Origin: Cytobacillus horneckiae
GTDB taxonomy: Bacteria > Bacillota > Bacilli > Bacillales > Cytobacillaceae
DNA length: 64,000 nt
Direction of reading: 5' to 3'
Assembly: GCF_002835735.1 (NCBI RefSeq)
Contig: NZ_PISD01000034.1
Coordinates: 1 to 64,000, forward strand
Shown here: positions 52,294 through 62,065 of the stretch, one piece after another
Layout: each line of letters opens with the position of its first letter
Position numbering within the stretch: the stretch's first letter is position 1
Notes under the pieces: model-generated
What the model was told of the DNA's origin: nothing
The model's database searches: none
Seen by the model: only the letters and a program-made list of their open reading frames with translations
Translations under genes and position numbers: made by a program

Positions 52294-53970
52294 ATGGGAA
52301 ACATCCTATTATTTTCCGTAATTGTTGGCTTAGCTGCAGCATTAATTCTTATTCCATTTTCGAAAACAAAGCCGACAAAAGAAAAAAAGCCATTTAAATC
52401 CGGTATTTTCATCAGTATTATTCTTTTATTAGTAATTGGAATATTTCTGTTTTACTACTTAACCAATTTAGATAGAAGTTTAACCTCCATATGGATATTA
52501 GCTGTTGCCGTTACTGGAGTTGGCGCATTTATCGCTTCAGGTAAAGAAAGAATGGTTAAAGCTGTATTATTTCTAGGAAGCCTTGCCGCTGCAATTTTCT
52601 TCCTAACCGCATTCCTTTTCAATGCGGATGATAAGTATGAAACGGCAAAAATGACTGTAAAAACTGAAATTGAAACATTTGACGAAAAAGAAACACCGGC
52701 AAGTGTACCGCCGGAATTTGCAAGAAATAAAATGAAGAAAGCATTCGGCCAAGTGCCAAACACAAGCTACTATGAATTGGGAAATCTTCAAATTCAAAAA
52801 GTAAACAATGATTATGTTTATATCGCTCCTGTGGAGTTTTCTGGTTTTTTCAAATGGTTTAAAGGGAAAGAAACTCCAGGTTATTTTACAGTGAGCGCAA
52901 CAGATTCCAACGCAAATCCTAAATTCATGCAGACTGAAATGGTTTATACACCTTCCTCTTATTTTAACAAGGAAATCGAACGCCATATAAGAATGCAATA
53001 TCCTCAGCATATTTTCTACGGAGAGGTTCAGCTCGAAATCGATGATGAAGGAAAGCCATATTATATTCGCACATACGGTGACTTCATCACTGCCCGTAAT
53101 GGCTTTGATATTAAAGGAATTGTCGTTGTCGACCCACAAAATGGGGACACTTCTTCCTATTCACTGAAGGATGTACCTGCATTTATTGATGGTGCCGTTT
53201 CACCTGAGGCTGTTAGCCTGCATAACAGTTATTTTGGAAAGTATATTCAAGGTTTTTGGAATAGCGTTTTCGGGAAATCAGAAGTAAAGCTTCCATCTGA
53301 TGAAGGTACTGAAGCAAATGTCAGCCCTATCTTTGACGAAAATGGGGCTATGTACTACTTTACTGATTTCACCAGCCCTAAAGAAGGCGTTGATTCAATG
53401 CTCGGTTATTCTTTAACCAATTCAAGAACAGGGGAAGCAACATACTATACAGGAAACCTCGAGGAATCCTACATGGACTCTCAAGGTGCACTGCAAATTA
53501 TCGAAAAGAAATTTATCGAAAAGAAATGGAAAGGACAAATGCCGATTATTTACAACTTCTACGGTGAGGCTAGCTGGCTGACTCCAGTGCTAGATGCCAA
53601 CGGATTCCTGCAAAACTATTTCATTGTTTCTGCAGCCAACCCTGAAATATCAGTTGATGGAAATACACCAAATGAAGCATTAAAAAAATATAAAACCGCC
53701 CTTCAGCGTGGAGGCGGCAGTGTCAACGGAAGTTCAAATGCCGAAGAAAAACAGGCTGGAGGAAAAGTAGTCCGCGTTTATAAAGAAAAGTCGGGAGAAA
53801 TAACGACCGTATCGTTTTTACTGAGTGACGGAAAAAACTTTGTTGTATCAACTGAAAACAATCCGCTATCCATTTATCTTGAAGAAGATGATGAGGTAGA
53901 TGTAAATTACTTGGATACTGGTGAAATGTTCTTGCCGGTTAAGGAGTTAGTCATTAAAGGATTAGAGTAA
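52294..53970 (+). CDS. Large membrane protein of unknown function
   Basis: A 558-residue protein with four N-terminal membrane helices within the first 110 residues (GNILLFSVIVGLAAALILIPF; IFISIILLLVIGIFLFYYL; ILAVAVTGVGAFIAS; AVLFLGSLAAAIFFLTAFLF). A soluble region of about 440 residues follows, with repeated beta-rich segments (YYELGNLQIQKVNNDYVYIAPVEFSG; VQLEIDDEGKPYYIRTYGDF) and low-complexity KQAGG near the end. I do not recognise a family. The ATG follows AAAGGGG. It is monocistronic between its own leader and the hairpin at 54028. Confidence 0.75.
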   Translation: MGNILLFSVIVGLAAALILIPFSKTKPTKEKKPFKSGIFISIILLLVIGIFLFYYLTNLDRSLTSIWILAVAVTGVGAFIASGKERMVKAVLFLGSLAAAIFFLTAFLFNADDKYETAKMTVKTEIETFDEKETPASVPPEFARNKMKKAFGQVPNTSYYELGNLQIQKVNNDYVYIAPVEFSGFFKWFKGKETPGYFTVSATDSNANPKFMQTEMVYTPSSYFNKEIERHIRMQYPQHIFYGEVQLEIDDEGKPYYIRTYGDFITARNGFDIKGIVVVDPQNGDTSSYSLKDVPAFIDGAVSPEAVSLHNSYFGKYIQGFWNSVFGKSEVKLPSDEGTEANVSPIFDENGAMYYFTDFTSPKEGVDSMLGYSLTNSRTGEATYYTGNLEESYMDSQGALQIIEKKFIEKKWKGQMPIIYNFYGEASWLTPVLDANGFLQNYFIVSAANPEISVDGNTPNEALKKYKTALQRGGGSVNGSSNAEEKQAGGKVVRVYKEKSGEITTVSFLLSDGKNFVVSTENNPLSIYLEEDDEVDVNYLDTGEMFLPVKELVIKGLE

Positions 53971-54027
53971 TATATAATCTGTACAGCTTTTTTGATATAT
54001 GCATTATGAAATGATACTAAAAAAGAA

Positions 54028-54048
54028 GCCATCCGGATATTGGATGGC
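54028..54048. terminator. Hairpin between converging genes
   Basis: GCCATCC pairs with GGATGGC around a 7-nt loop, flanked by AAAAAGAA and CTCTTT, usable in both directions. Confidence 0.6.
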
Positions 54049-54059
54049 CTCTTTAAATA

Positions 54060-55265
54060 CTATGCTTTTTTTATAAATACAACCTTTAAATAGTCGCCTT
54101 CAGGATACTCTTTTATTGTTTTGAAATCCTCTGGTAAACTGAATTCCTCGACAATTTTATACTGATCACCTGTTTGTTCAAATGCCTTTTTTATAAAGCC
54201 TTTAAATTTTTTCATATTAAAGGTGCTGCAGTTTGAAGAGGCAACGATGATGCCGCCTTTTTCCGTTATTGTGATTGCTTCTTCGAGAAGTGCAGTATAA
54301 TCCTTAGCTGCGCTAAAAGTATGTTTTTTTGAACGGGCAAAGCTTGGAGGATCTAAAATAACCATATCAAACTTCAATTGTTTGCGAACAGCATATTTAA
54401 AATAATTAAATACGTCCTCGACAATAATATCCTGAGGCTCATGATCGATTCCATTCACACTGAACATTTCAATCGTTTTGCTTTTACTGCGATTAGCGAG
54501 ATCAACACTTGTGGTTTTAATAGCTCCGCCTAAAGCTGCCGCTGCAGAGAATGCACCTGTATAGGAAAATGTATTAAGCACCGTTCTGCCTGCGGCATAT
54601 TTGTCACGAATGGTTTTACGCACATGCCTCTGATCTAAAAATACACCAACCATTGCGCCTTCATTCAAATAGACAGGATAGTGAATTCCATTTTCCTTCA
54701 CAATGATAGGAAACTGGGCGCGCTCACCTGTTACAAAATCATCATCCTCTATATACGTCCCTTTTGAGGCAAAACGTTTCTTTTCGTATATGCCCCTTAC
54801 GTCTACTATCTTGAGCAGCGCTTGCACTATCATGTCTTTATAGCGATAAATGCCTTCACTATACCAGCTGATGCAATAAAATCCATCATAATAGTCAATG
54901 GTCATGCCGCCAACACCATCACCCTCGCCATTAAAGAGGCGGAACGCTGTCGTATCTTCTGCGGCAAATAGGTTTTTTCTTTGCTCTGCCGCATTACTTA
55001 TTTTATTCTCAAATAAGCTTTGGTCAATCTCGACTTGTGGATTTTTCGTTAATATCCAACCCCGGCCTTTATTTTGCACACCATAATAGCCTCTTCCTAA
55101 AAACTGATTTCTTTCATCGACTAATTCAAGCACTGTTCCCTCTTCCATTGCTGGCAGCTTATGAACAGAGTCTGATGAAATCAAAGGATAGCCGGATTTA
55201 TATTTATTGATAAAAGAAGATTTCACTTTTAATCGCAACTTTTTCACCCTACTTCGTAATTTCAA
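54060..55265 (-). CDS. Class I SAM-dependent 23S rRNA methyltransferase (RlmI/RlmK family)
   Basis: A 401-residue protein with an N-terminal PUA-type RNA-binding domain (KSGYPLISSDSVHKLPAMEEGTVLELVDERNQFLGRGYY in family terms), a linker with RLFNGEGDGVGGMTIDYYDG, and a Rossmann methyltransferase domain. SAM motif I is NTFSYTGAFSAAAALGGA, and LDPPSFARSKK is the catalytic-type motif. It corresponds to B. subtilis YwbD and E. coli RlmI-like m5C methyltransferases; the target base is not assigned. Start: TTG 55265 is used, but the TTG at 55238 after AGTAGGG is equally good. Confidence 0.87.
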   Translation of the reverse strand: MKLRSRVKKLRLKVKSSFINKYKSGYPLISSDSVHKLPAMEEGTVLELVDERNQFLGRGYYGVQNKGRGWILTKNPQVEIDQSLFENKISNAAEQRKNLFAAEDTTAFRLFNGEGDGVGGMTIDYYDGFYCISWYSEGIYRYKDMIVQALLKIVDVRGIYEKKRFASKGTYIEDDDFVTGERAQFPIIVKENGIHYPVYLNEGAMVGVFLDQRHVRKTIRDKYAAGRTVLNTFSYTGAFSAAAALGGAIKTTSVDLANRSKSKTIEMFSVNGIDHEPQDIIVEDVFNYFKYAVRKQLKFDMVILDPPSFARSKKHTFSAAKDYTALLEEAITITEKGGIIVASSNCSTFNMKKFKGFIKKAFEQTGDQYKIVEEFSLPEDFKTIKEYPEGDYLKVVFIKKA

Positions 55266-55354
55266 TGATTATCCTATCGTATCATAATGAAGGCAAAGTT
55301 CATAGACAAGGCCAGATATCGAGGAATTTGTCCCACTGTTTTCTCCTTTGCAGA

Positions 55355-55386
55355 AAAATCCCCCGCCAAAAGTGACGAGGGATTTG
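55355..55386 (-). terminator. Terminator of dctP
   Basis: On the minus strand AAATCCCTCG pairs imperfectly with the GGGGGATTT arm, then a T run. It lies just past the dctP stop. Confidence 0.6.
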
Positions 55387-55388
55387 TA

Positions 55389-56675
55389 TTAACTTGCCTG
55401 ATTCATTTCCTTAGAAATGGATTTCATATTGGCAATTGCATGCTTATTCTTTTCTTCATCGAATTCGTTTTCACTCTTTGCTACTGCTATTGTTGCAATC
55501 CCATTCCCAATTAGGTTCGTGATTGCTCTTCCTTCACTCATGAAACGGTCAACTCCAAGTAGAAGCGCCAAACCTTCCAGCGGGATGACTTGAATGGCTG
55601 CCAGCGTAGAAGCAAGAACGATAAATCCACTGCCGGTTACACCAGCTGCACCTTTGGAAGTGAGCATTAATATAAGAATGATCGTAATTTGCTGGCCGAT
55701 AGATAAATCGACACCAAATACTTGCGCCAAGAAAACAACTGACATGGATAAATAGATGGATGTACCGTCTAAATTAAATGAATATCCAGTAGGAATAACT
55801 AATCCAACCACAGATTTTGATGCACCAAAGCGCTCCATTTTATCCATCATTCTTGGAAGCACAGATTCAGATGAACTAGTTCCTAATACAATTAATAGCT
55901 CATCTTTAATAAATTTCAAATAATTCCATAAGCTAAATCCATAGTATTTACAAATAAGATTTAAGACAACGAAAATAAATAAGAACATCGTTACATAAAC
56001 AGAAATCATTAATTTTCCTAGCGGAACAAGAGAGCCGAGTCCAAAATGTCCGATCGTATAGGCCATTGCACCGAATGCCCCAATAGGAGCAGCTTTCATA
56101 ACATAACCGATAATTTTGAAAAACACATGTGACAGCCTATCGAGGAAATCTGTAATGACTGCCCCTTTTTTGCCTAATGATGCCAAGGCTATACCAAACA
56201 AAATAGAGAAGAACAATACTTGCAAAATATCGCCTTTAGCAAAAGCATCCACCATATTCGAAGGAACAATATGAGTGATAAACTCAATCCAGTTCAGCTG
56301 TTCTCCAGCATTTTCTGTATATTGTGAGACATCGCCTTTTTCCAATTCATTAAAGTTCAGGCCAGCCCCCGGTTTAATAACATTCACAACAACAAGACCA
56401 ATAACTAGAGCAAGTGTCGTAACTACTTCAAAATATATAAATGCCTTTCCGCCAACTTTACCAACCTTCTTCATATCGCCCATCTTAGCGATACCAAGAA
56501 CGATGGTTAAGAAGATTATCGGCGCGATGACCATTTTAACTGCATTAATGAATGTATCACCTAGCGGTTTCATTTCTTTACCGATATCCGGCCAAATTAA
56601 CCCGACAAGCACACCGATTGCAATCGCTGTTAATACTTGTACAGTTAAGTTTTTGAATATGCGCAAAAACCTCAT
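55389..56675 (-). CDS. dctP: C4-dicarboxylate:cation symporter DctP (DAACS family)
   Basis: A 428-residue dicarboxylate/amino acid:cation symporter with eight membrane helices and two re-entrant loops. Family signatures are LIVLGTSSSESVLPRMMDKMERFG in the serine-rich loop, PTGYSFNLDGTSIYLSM, and TSKGAAGVTGSGFIVLASTL. Downstream of dctS-dctR and near dctB it matches B. subtilis DctP (succinate, fumarate and malate uptake; 421 residues). It has its own promoter region of 220 bp, presumably activated by DctR. The ATG follows AGGAGATGAAAATAG. Confidence 0.9.
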   Translation of the reverse strand: MRFLRIFKNLTVQVLTAIAIGVLVGLIWPDIGKEMKPLGDTFINAVKMVIAPIIFLTIVLGIAKMGDMKKVGKVGGKAFIYFEVVTTLALVIGLVVVNVIKPGAGLNFNELEKGDVSQYTENAGEQLNWIEFITHIVPSNMVDAFAKGDILQVLFFSILFGIALASLGKKGAVITDFLDRLSHVFFKIIGYVMKAAPIGAFGAMAYTIGHFGLGSLVPLGKLMISVYVTMFLFIFVVLNLICKYYGFSLWNYLKFIKDELLIVLGTSSSESVLPRMMDKMERFGASKSVVGLVIPTGYSFNLDGTSIYLSMSVVFLAQVFGVDLSIGQQITIILILMLTSKGAAGVTGSGFIVLASTLAAIQVIPLEGLALLLGVDRFMSEGRAITNLIGNGIATIAVAKSENEFDEEKNKHAIANMKSISKEMNQAS

Positions 56676-56864
56676 CTATTTTCATCTCCTCTTCTGTTCT
56701 ATCAGACTATTCTTTGTAATTAGAATGATAGCGTTTTCAGAGAGTATCGAGAAGTTTATGTTCATATCGTATATTTTGTTCATTTTGGTCTTAACATAAA
56801 TTTAATTAATTTTATGAAAATTTTTAACGTTGTACCTGTATCAAGGCCATACTTTTTCAATATA

Positions 56865-56895
56865 AAAGCATAGCCCCCGGCAGGGTGCTATGCTT
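56865..56895 (-). terminator. Terminator of dctR
   Basis: AAAGCATAGC pairs with GCTATGCTT (9-bp stem), with T-rich sequence following on the minus strand. It separates dctSR from the dctP transcript. Confidence 0.75.
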
Positions 56896-56898
56896 CTT

Positions 56899-57579
56899 TC
56901 AATTATTCAGAACGTACCGATTTACCGGTCGGCCTACTCCACCGTATTGAACATCAAGTTTAATGACACCTTTTTTCTCCAAATAATCTAAATATCTTCG
57001 GGCTGTCACTCTTGCAATCCCAATATCATGGGCAACCTCCCCTGCTGATAATGGTTCGATTTGGTTGTTCATATAGCTGATAACTTCCTTTAACGTAAAT
57101 TCATTTAAGCCTTTTGGCAGGTCATTTTCTATTTTCTTCGCCTGTTCAGTGTATAATAATAAGTCAAGCTGCTCTTGTGACATCGTTCCTGCTTCCTTTA
57201 AGCTCTCGCGATATTGACGGAATTTCTCGAGTGCTTGTTCAATTCTGTCAAATTTGAACGGTTTAATGATATAGTCTAATGCTCCGTTTTGCAGCATCAG
57301 TTTAATTGTATCTTTATCTTTGGCAGCTGATACAACGATAACTTCTGCATTTATTTTTTGCTTTCTAAGTTCATGCATCGTCTTTATGCCATCTTTTTTT
57401 GGCATGAAAATATCAAGAATAATCAAATCCGGCTGTACACTTTTAGCTAGTTGGATTCCTTCATCGCCATTGCTGGCAACAGCAGCAATTTCAAAGCCTT
57501 TTACATTTGCAATAAAACCTTTATTTACTTCCTGTACCATCGGGTCATCTTCTATTAAAAGAACTTTTATTTTATCCAT
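56899..57579 (-). CDS. dctR: CitB/DctR-type response regulator
   Basis: A 226-residue regulator. The receiver domain has LLIEDDPMVQEVNKGF, the phospho-acceptor Asp in DLIILDIFMPKKDG and the switch Lys in YIIKPFKFDRIEQAL. A C-terminal HTH (LSAGEVAHDIGIARVTARRYLDYLEKKG in family terms) is of the CitB/DctR kind. The start codon overlaps the dctS stop (TAATG). It activates dctP on dicarboxylate sensing in B. subtilis. Confidence 0.9.
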   Translation of the reverse strand: MDKIKVLLIEDDPMVQEVNKGFIANVKGFEIAAVASNGDEGIQLAKSVQPDLIILDIFMPKKDGIKTMHELRKQKINAEVIVVSAAKDKDTIKLMLQNGALDYIIKPFKFDRIEQALEKFRQYRESLKEAGTMSQEQLDLLLYTEQAKKIENDLPKGLNEFTLKEVISYMNNQIEPLSAGEVAHDIGIARVTARRYLDYLEKKGVIKLDVQYGGVGRPVNRYVLNN

Positions 57580-59174
57580 TATAATTCATCCTCCTCATTC
57601 ATGGGGAAGGTGATGATAAATGATGTCCCTTCACCCGTTTGTGAGGAAACATTGATTTTCCCTTGTCCCTTTTCTACTATCTGATTTACTAAATAAAGAC
57701 CATATCCTGTACCGTCCTGTTTGCCAGCGGTAAAGCCTTTATCATATATATTTGATAGATTTTCCTTACGTATTCCACAACCGTTGTCCTCCACTAAAAT
57801 CGAGCAAACGTCATCCGTTTGTTCGATGCTAATGTCTATATGTTTATTCTCAATGTCATACTCCTCAAATGCGCCAAAAGCATTTTCAATTAAATTTCCT
57901 AGCAGCAGCACAAAATCATGGTGATCCAGACCCCTAGGAAAGCCATCTAAATTGCTATTATGGTCTACTGAAACATGTATGCCGAGTTCTTTTCCGCGGC
58001 GGATTTTGCTTAACAACAATCCAGCGACTGCATCATCCTTAATAATTTCATGTAAAAATAAAGCAATGCTCTCATGTTCCTCTGATGCTTCAAAGGCAAG
58101 CTGATACGCTTTTTCCGACTTCCCAAGCTGAATGAGGCCTGCGATTGTATGCAGTTTATTCATATGTTCATGGTTTTGTACCCGGAGCGCCTCAACAAAG
58201 CTTTTTACGCCTGTTAATTCCTCCGCCAGTTTCGCCACTTCCGTCCGGTCTTGGAAAATAGCAACCGCTCCAATCAAGACACCGTCTTTCTGTATAGGAA
58301 TCCTTGTACTTAAAATAATCTTTCCGCTAACCATAATTTGTTCATTATAGACGGGCTGATTCCTTTCAACAATTTCTGGCAATCTTGTATCCTTTAAAAC
58401 AGATCTGATTGGGCGTCCCGTAACCTCTCCGGTTACGTTAAATATCTTCTTTGCCTTTTCATTAAAAATCGTAATAAAGTCTTCATTATCAATAGCGATA
58501 ACACCTTCATTGATGGAATGAAATGTCGCTGTACGCTCCTCAAACATTCGCTTAATTTCATGTGGTTCAAGATGAAACATTTGCTTTTTAATGTGGTTGG
58601 CAAGAATATATGAAGAAATTAAGCCGACGATTAAAATTAAAATAACAATAAATATAATTTCTCTAGAAAATCCAAGCATGATTTCTTTAAAGGCGGGTAT
58701 CTTATTCCCTACCATAACTACACCAATTTGATTGAGCTGTTCATCCTTTAATATTGGAATAAACGCCCTAATAAAAGTCCCCGCTTCACCTTTTGCTTTT
58801 GAAAAATAAATATGTTCTGCAAAGGCAGGATCTTCATCACTTCCAAAAGACGGTTGGCCGAGCATATCTTTAACAGGATGTGAGTAGCGAATCCGATTCA
58901 TATCCATAATGACAATATAATCTGTATTATTAATTAATCTTATTTCCTCCGCTAACGGACTAATGTTTTTCCATCCATCAGGCTCTTGAATGCCTGCCTT
59001 CACCTCAGCTAGTTCCGCTACTGTTCTAGCAGTACTCATTGAACGCAGCCTTAATTCTTTTTCCTCCTGCTGTTGTATATTGGCAATAACGATGATGCCG
59101 CAAATCAATAATGAGAAAATAACCACAACATAAGCGAGAATCGTAATTTTCCAACGAATGGGCATCTCCTTCAT
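57579..59174 (-). CDS. dctS: DctS sensor histidine kinase (CitA/DcuS family)
   Basis: A 531-residue kinase with two membrane helices (about 12-34 and 172-192) enclosing a PDC-type sensor domain (DYIVIMDMNRIRYSHPVKDMLGQPSFGSDEDPAF region). A cytoplasmic PAS domain follows (EGVIAIDNEDFITIFNEKAKKIFN), then a SpoOB-type helix pair with VQNHEHMNKLHTIAGLIQLG (phospho-acceptor His) and an ATPase domain (VEDNGCGIRKENL; GTGYGLYLVNQIV). It senses C4-dicarboxylates. The ATG follows GGGAAG. It is divergent from dctB with 86 bp between starts. Confidence 0.91.
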   Translation of the reverse strand: MKEMPIRWKITILAYVVVIFSLLICGIIVIANIQQQEEKELRLRSMSTARTVAELAEVKAGIQEPDGWKNISPLAEEIRLINNTDYIVIMDMNRIRYSHPVKDMLGQPSFGSDEDPAFAEHIYFSKAKGEAGTFIRAFIPILKDEQLNQIGVVMVGNKIPAFKEIMLGFSREIIFIVILILIVGLISSYILANHIKKQMFHLEPHEIKRMFEERTATFHSINEGVIAIDNEDFITIFNEKAKKIFNVTGEVTGRPIRSVLKDTRLPEIVERNQPVYNEQIMVSGKIILSTRIPIQKDGVLIGAVAIFQDRTEVAKLAEELTGVKSFVEALRVQNHEHMNKLHTIAGLIQLGKSEKAYQLAFEASEEHESIALFLHEIIKDDAVAGLLLSKIRRGKELGIHVSVDHNSNLDGFPRGLDHHDFVLLLGNLIENAFGAFEEYDIENKHIDISIEQTDDVCSILVEDNGCGIRKENLSNIYDKGFTAGKQDGTGYGLYLVNQIVEKGQGKINVSSQTGEGTSFIITFPMNEEDEL

Positions 59175-59260
59175 ATGTATTTCTTCCCTTCTTAAGCTCA
59201 GCTTTACTGAACACCCGATTGTAAAGTATGATGGAATTAACTAGTATGAGGTGACATGGT

Positions 59261-60328
59261 ATGAAAACCAAATATAGTATCATTCTATTAACAGTTATTA
59301 TAGCAGGTGCCTTTCTCTTTAGCTTTAAGCAGTATTTTCAGCAGGAGGCGCTCCCCTATGACGATGACCAGGAAGGTTTAAATGAACAAATTGTCTTTAC
59401 TTTTAGTCATGTTGTTGCTAAAAATACGCCGAAAGGTCTCGCAGCTGATAAATTTGCTGAACTTGTCTATGAAAAATCAGATGGAAATATTAAGATAGTT
59501 GTATTCCCAAATGGCAGTCTTTATTCAGATATAGAAGAAATCAGTGCTTTACAGGAAGGACATGTCGATATTATCGCTCCTTCCACGTCCAAGTTATGGA
59601 TGATCTCACCTGCTTGGGGCGTGCTTGATCTTCCTTATATCTTTCCAAGCTATGAAGCAATTGAAGAAGGACTGGATGGCCCCATCGGTCAATCACTTCT
59701 AGATTCATTAAAAGGGAGCAACATGAGAGGCCTTGCCCATTGGTCAAATGGATTTAAGCAGTTTACAACCAATAAAGGGCCGATTATCTATCCGGAAGAC
59801 GCCGCCCGCCAAACCTTTCGAATTATGCAAAGTGATGTATTGGCAGCACAATTTGACTATTTAGATGTCCATTCTGTCAAAGAATCCTTTAACTCCACCT
59901 ATGATTTGCTTGATAGCGGAAAAGTGGACGGAGAAGAAAACACCATTTCTAATATATACTCTAAAAAATTTTATAACTTACAGACTCATTTGACAATCAG
60001 CAATCACGGTTATTTAGGATATGCTGTGATAATGAATGATAAAGTATGGAATGAGCAATCGGCAGAAACGAAGAGAATCTTAACAGAAGCGATGGAAGAA
60101 ACGACAAGATGGAATCGAAAGCATGCGATTGAAATGAACGAAGAACAGTACGAACTTATTATAGATACGAACATACAAATACATGAACTTACTGATGTGG
60201 AAAAGCAAGCATGGATGGAAAAACTGGATCCAATCTATGACGACCTTGCACCGCAAATTGGCGAAAAGCTGATTTCAGACATTAAAGAGCTGAAACAGAG
60301 ATATGAGCTTGAAAATACAGTTGATTAA
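59261..60328 (+). CDS. dctB: DctB, TRAP-type dicarboxylate-binding protein
   Basis: A 355-residue solute-binding protein of the DctP_TRAP family with an N-terminal helix (IILLTVIIAGAFLFSF) and no lipobox Cys. Conserved blocks are FTFSHVVAKNTPKGLAADKFAELV, VFPNGSLYSDIEEISALQEGHVDI in family terms, and GEENTISNIYSKKFY. There is no TRAP permease gene nearby. In B. subtilis the equivalent DctB works with DctS as a cosensor rather than in transport. It is divergent from dctSR here. Confidence 0.9.
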   Translation: MKTKYSIILLTVIIAGAFLFSFKQYFQQEALPYDDDQEGLNEQIVFTFSHVVAKNTPKGLAADKFAELVYEKSDGNIKIVVFPNGSLYSDIEEISALQEGHVDIIAPSTSKLWMISPAWGVLDLPYIFPSYEAIEEGLDGPIGQSLLDSLKGSNMRGLAHWSNGFKQFTTNKGPIIYPEDAARQTFRIMQSDVLAAQFDYLDVHSVKESFNSTYDLLDSGKVDGEENTISNIYSKKFYNLQTHLTISNHGYLGYAVIMNDKVWNEQSAETKRILTEAMEETTRWNRKHAIEMNEEQYELIIDTNIQIHELTDVEKQAWMEKLDPIYDDLAPQIGEKLISDIKELKQRYELENTVD

Positions 60329-60332
60329 AAAG

Positions 60333-60362
60333 AAAGCTCCGGGTTTGCAGCCCGGAGCTTTT
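60333..60362. terminator. Bidirectional terminator
   Basis: AAAGCTCCGGG pairs perfectly with CCCGGAGCTTT (11 bp, 7-nt loop). It is shared by the converging dctB and CoA-transferase genes. Confidence 0.92.
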
Positions 60363-60366
60363 ACTT

Positions 60367-61881
60367 TTAATTGGATTCAACCATTTCTGATTGCATCATC
60401 GTGCCATTTTTCATGAAATTAATATGCCATGAAAATGCTTTCTCAAGATTATGAGGTGTCTGCCCCCCATTCGTTAAAGCATCATAATAATAATCACGAA
60501 GCTGGTCGCGATACATTGGGTGAGCGCAATTTTCAATAATTAACTCCACTCGTTCTCTTGGGGCAAGGCCTCTTAAATCAGCGTATCCCTGCTCAGTCAC
60601 AATGACATCGACATCATGCTCAGTATGATCTACATGGGAAACAAATGGAACGATGCTCGATATCTTTCCATCCTTTGCAATTGACTTTGTTACAAAAATT
60701 GCGAGGCGGGCATTTCTGGCAAAGTCACCTGAACCGCCGATCCCATTCATCATTCTCGTTCCTTGAACATGAGTTGAATTCACATTTCCATAAATATCGA
60801 GCTCTAAAGCTGTGTTTATTGAGATTAACCCGAGACGGCGAATAAGCTCTGGATGATTGGAAATTTCCTGTGGCCGCATAATTAATTTATCCCGATATTG
60901 GTCAAAGTTTGCGAATACTTCTTTCATTTTTTCATCAGATAATGTGATCGAGCAGCAGGAAGCATATTTCACCTTACCCGCATCCATTAAATCAAAAACT
61001 GCGTCTTGCAGTACTTCTGAATATACCTCTAAATCATTAAATTCTGAATCAATCATTCCATGAAGGACTGCATTTGCAACAGAACCAATGCCAGATTGTA
61101 AAGGTGCTAATTTCTCTGTTAGCCTTCCTGCTTCAATTTCTTTACGCAAAAAGTTCGTTAAATGCTTCGCCATAATGACTGTTTCATCATCCGGCTTAAC
61201 GATAGTCGATGGAGAATCTTCCTGATTAGTAAATACAATTGCCTTTATTTTCTCAGGATTTACTTTAATACCCATTGCACCAATGCGGTCGCTGACCTTA
61301 GTCAATGGAATCGGCTCTCTTTCCCCTTGCTTTCCAGGACTATACAGATCATGGAGTCCCTTAAGACCTTCTGCTTGAGACAGATTAATTTCAATAATAA
61401 TCGCATCCGCACATTCGGCAAAAGATAGAGAATTTCCTATAGAAGTGGTTGGTATAATCATCCCATCTGCTTCAATCGAAACCGCTTCCAAAATCGCTAT
61501 ATCAACTGCCATCACATTTGAACGAATAAGTTCCGCAGTATGTGATAAATGCTGGTCAACAAAAAGAAAATCCCCTTGGTTAATCCCTTTTCTCATTGTT
61601 GGGTCTGCTTGGAAAGGCAATCTTTTATTAATAATTCCTGCTTCAGCAAATAATTTATCGACATCTGACCCTAGTGATGCCCCTGTATATACATTCACTC
61701 TAATGCTTTCCGTTTTCGCACGCTCAACCAACGCCACGGGAACCGCTTTCACATCGCCCGCACGCGTAAAACCGCTAAGACCTAATGTCATTCCATCCTT
61801 GATGATTTCTGCAGCCCCTTCTGCAGTTATCACCTTGTTCTGAAGTGTTTGAATTTTGATTCGATCAAATTTCTTATCCAT
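60367..61881 (-). CDS. Acetyl-CoA hydrolase / succinyl-CoA:acetate CoA-transferase family
   Basis: A 504-residue class I CoA-transferase-type protein (AcH/Cat1 group). It has GLSGFTRAGDVKAVPVALVERA near the N-terminus, LAPLQSGIGSVANAVLHGM (CoA-binding glycine loop), DLEVYSEVLQDAVFDLMDAGKV, and the C-terminal GIGGSGDFARNARLAIF and VVSHVDHTEHDVDVIVTEQGYADLRGLAP in family terms. It exchanges CoA between acetate and succinate or hydrolyses acetyl-CoA. The ATG follows AAAGAGGGATGGGAAT. A LytTR regulator lies just upstream on the same strand and may control it. Confidence 0.9.
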   Translation of the reverse strand: MDKKFDRIKIQTLQNKVITAEGAAEIIKDGMTLGLSGFTRAGDVKAVPVALVERAKTESIRVNVYTGASLGSDVDKLFAEAGIINKRLPFQADPTMRKGINQGDFLFVDQHLSHTAELIRSNVMAVDIAILEAVSIEADGMIIPTTSIGNSLSFAECADAIIIEINLSQAEGLKGLHDLYSPGKQGEREPIPLTKVSDRIGAMGIKVNPEKIKAIVFTNQEDSPSTIVKPDDETVIMAKHLTNFLRKEIEAGRLTEKLAPLQSGIGSVANAVLHGMIDSEFNDLEVYSEVLQDAVFDLMDAGKVKYASCCSITLSDEKMKEVFANFDQYRDKLIMRPQEISNHPELIRRLGLISINTALELDIYGNVNSTHVQGTRMMNGIGGSGDFARNARLAIFVTKSIAKDGKISSIVPFVSHVDHTEHDVDVIVTEQGYADLRGLAPRERVELIIENCAHPMYRDQLRDYYYDALTNGGQTPHNLEKAFSWHINFMKNGTMMQSEMVESN

Positions 61882-61987
61882 ATTCCCATCCCTCTTTCTT
61901 TAAAGAATACTTATTATAATTTTACTAAGAGGAAGTGAGAAAATTGTTTTTTTAGTATAATTAAAGCAAAATTCCGATAAAACAGCA

Positions 61988-62016
61988 AAATCCGCCGCTA
62001 AAGCAGCAGATTTTTT
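61988..62016. terminator. Hairpin between the LytTR and CoA-transferase genes
   Basis: AAATCCGCCGCT pairs imperfectly with AGCAGCAGATTT, with a short loop and T runs on both strands. It suggests separate transcription of the two genes. Confidence 0.55.
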
Positions 62017-62065
62017 TATACTTTCAGAATATAATTGATTTCAGAATGGTATAACTTTAAGCGTA

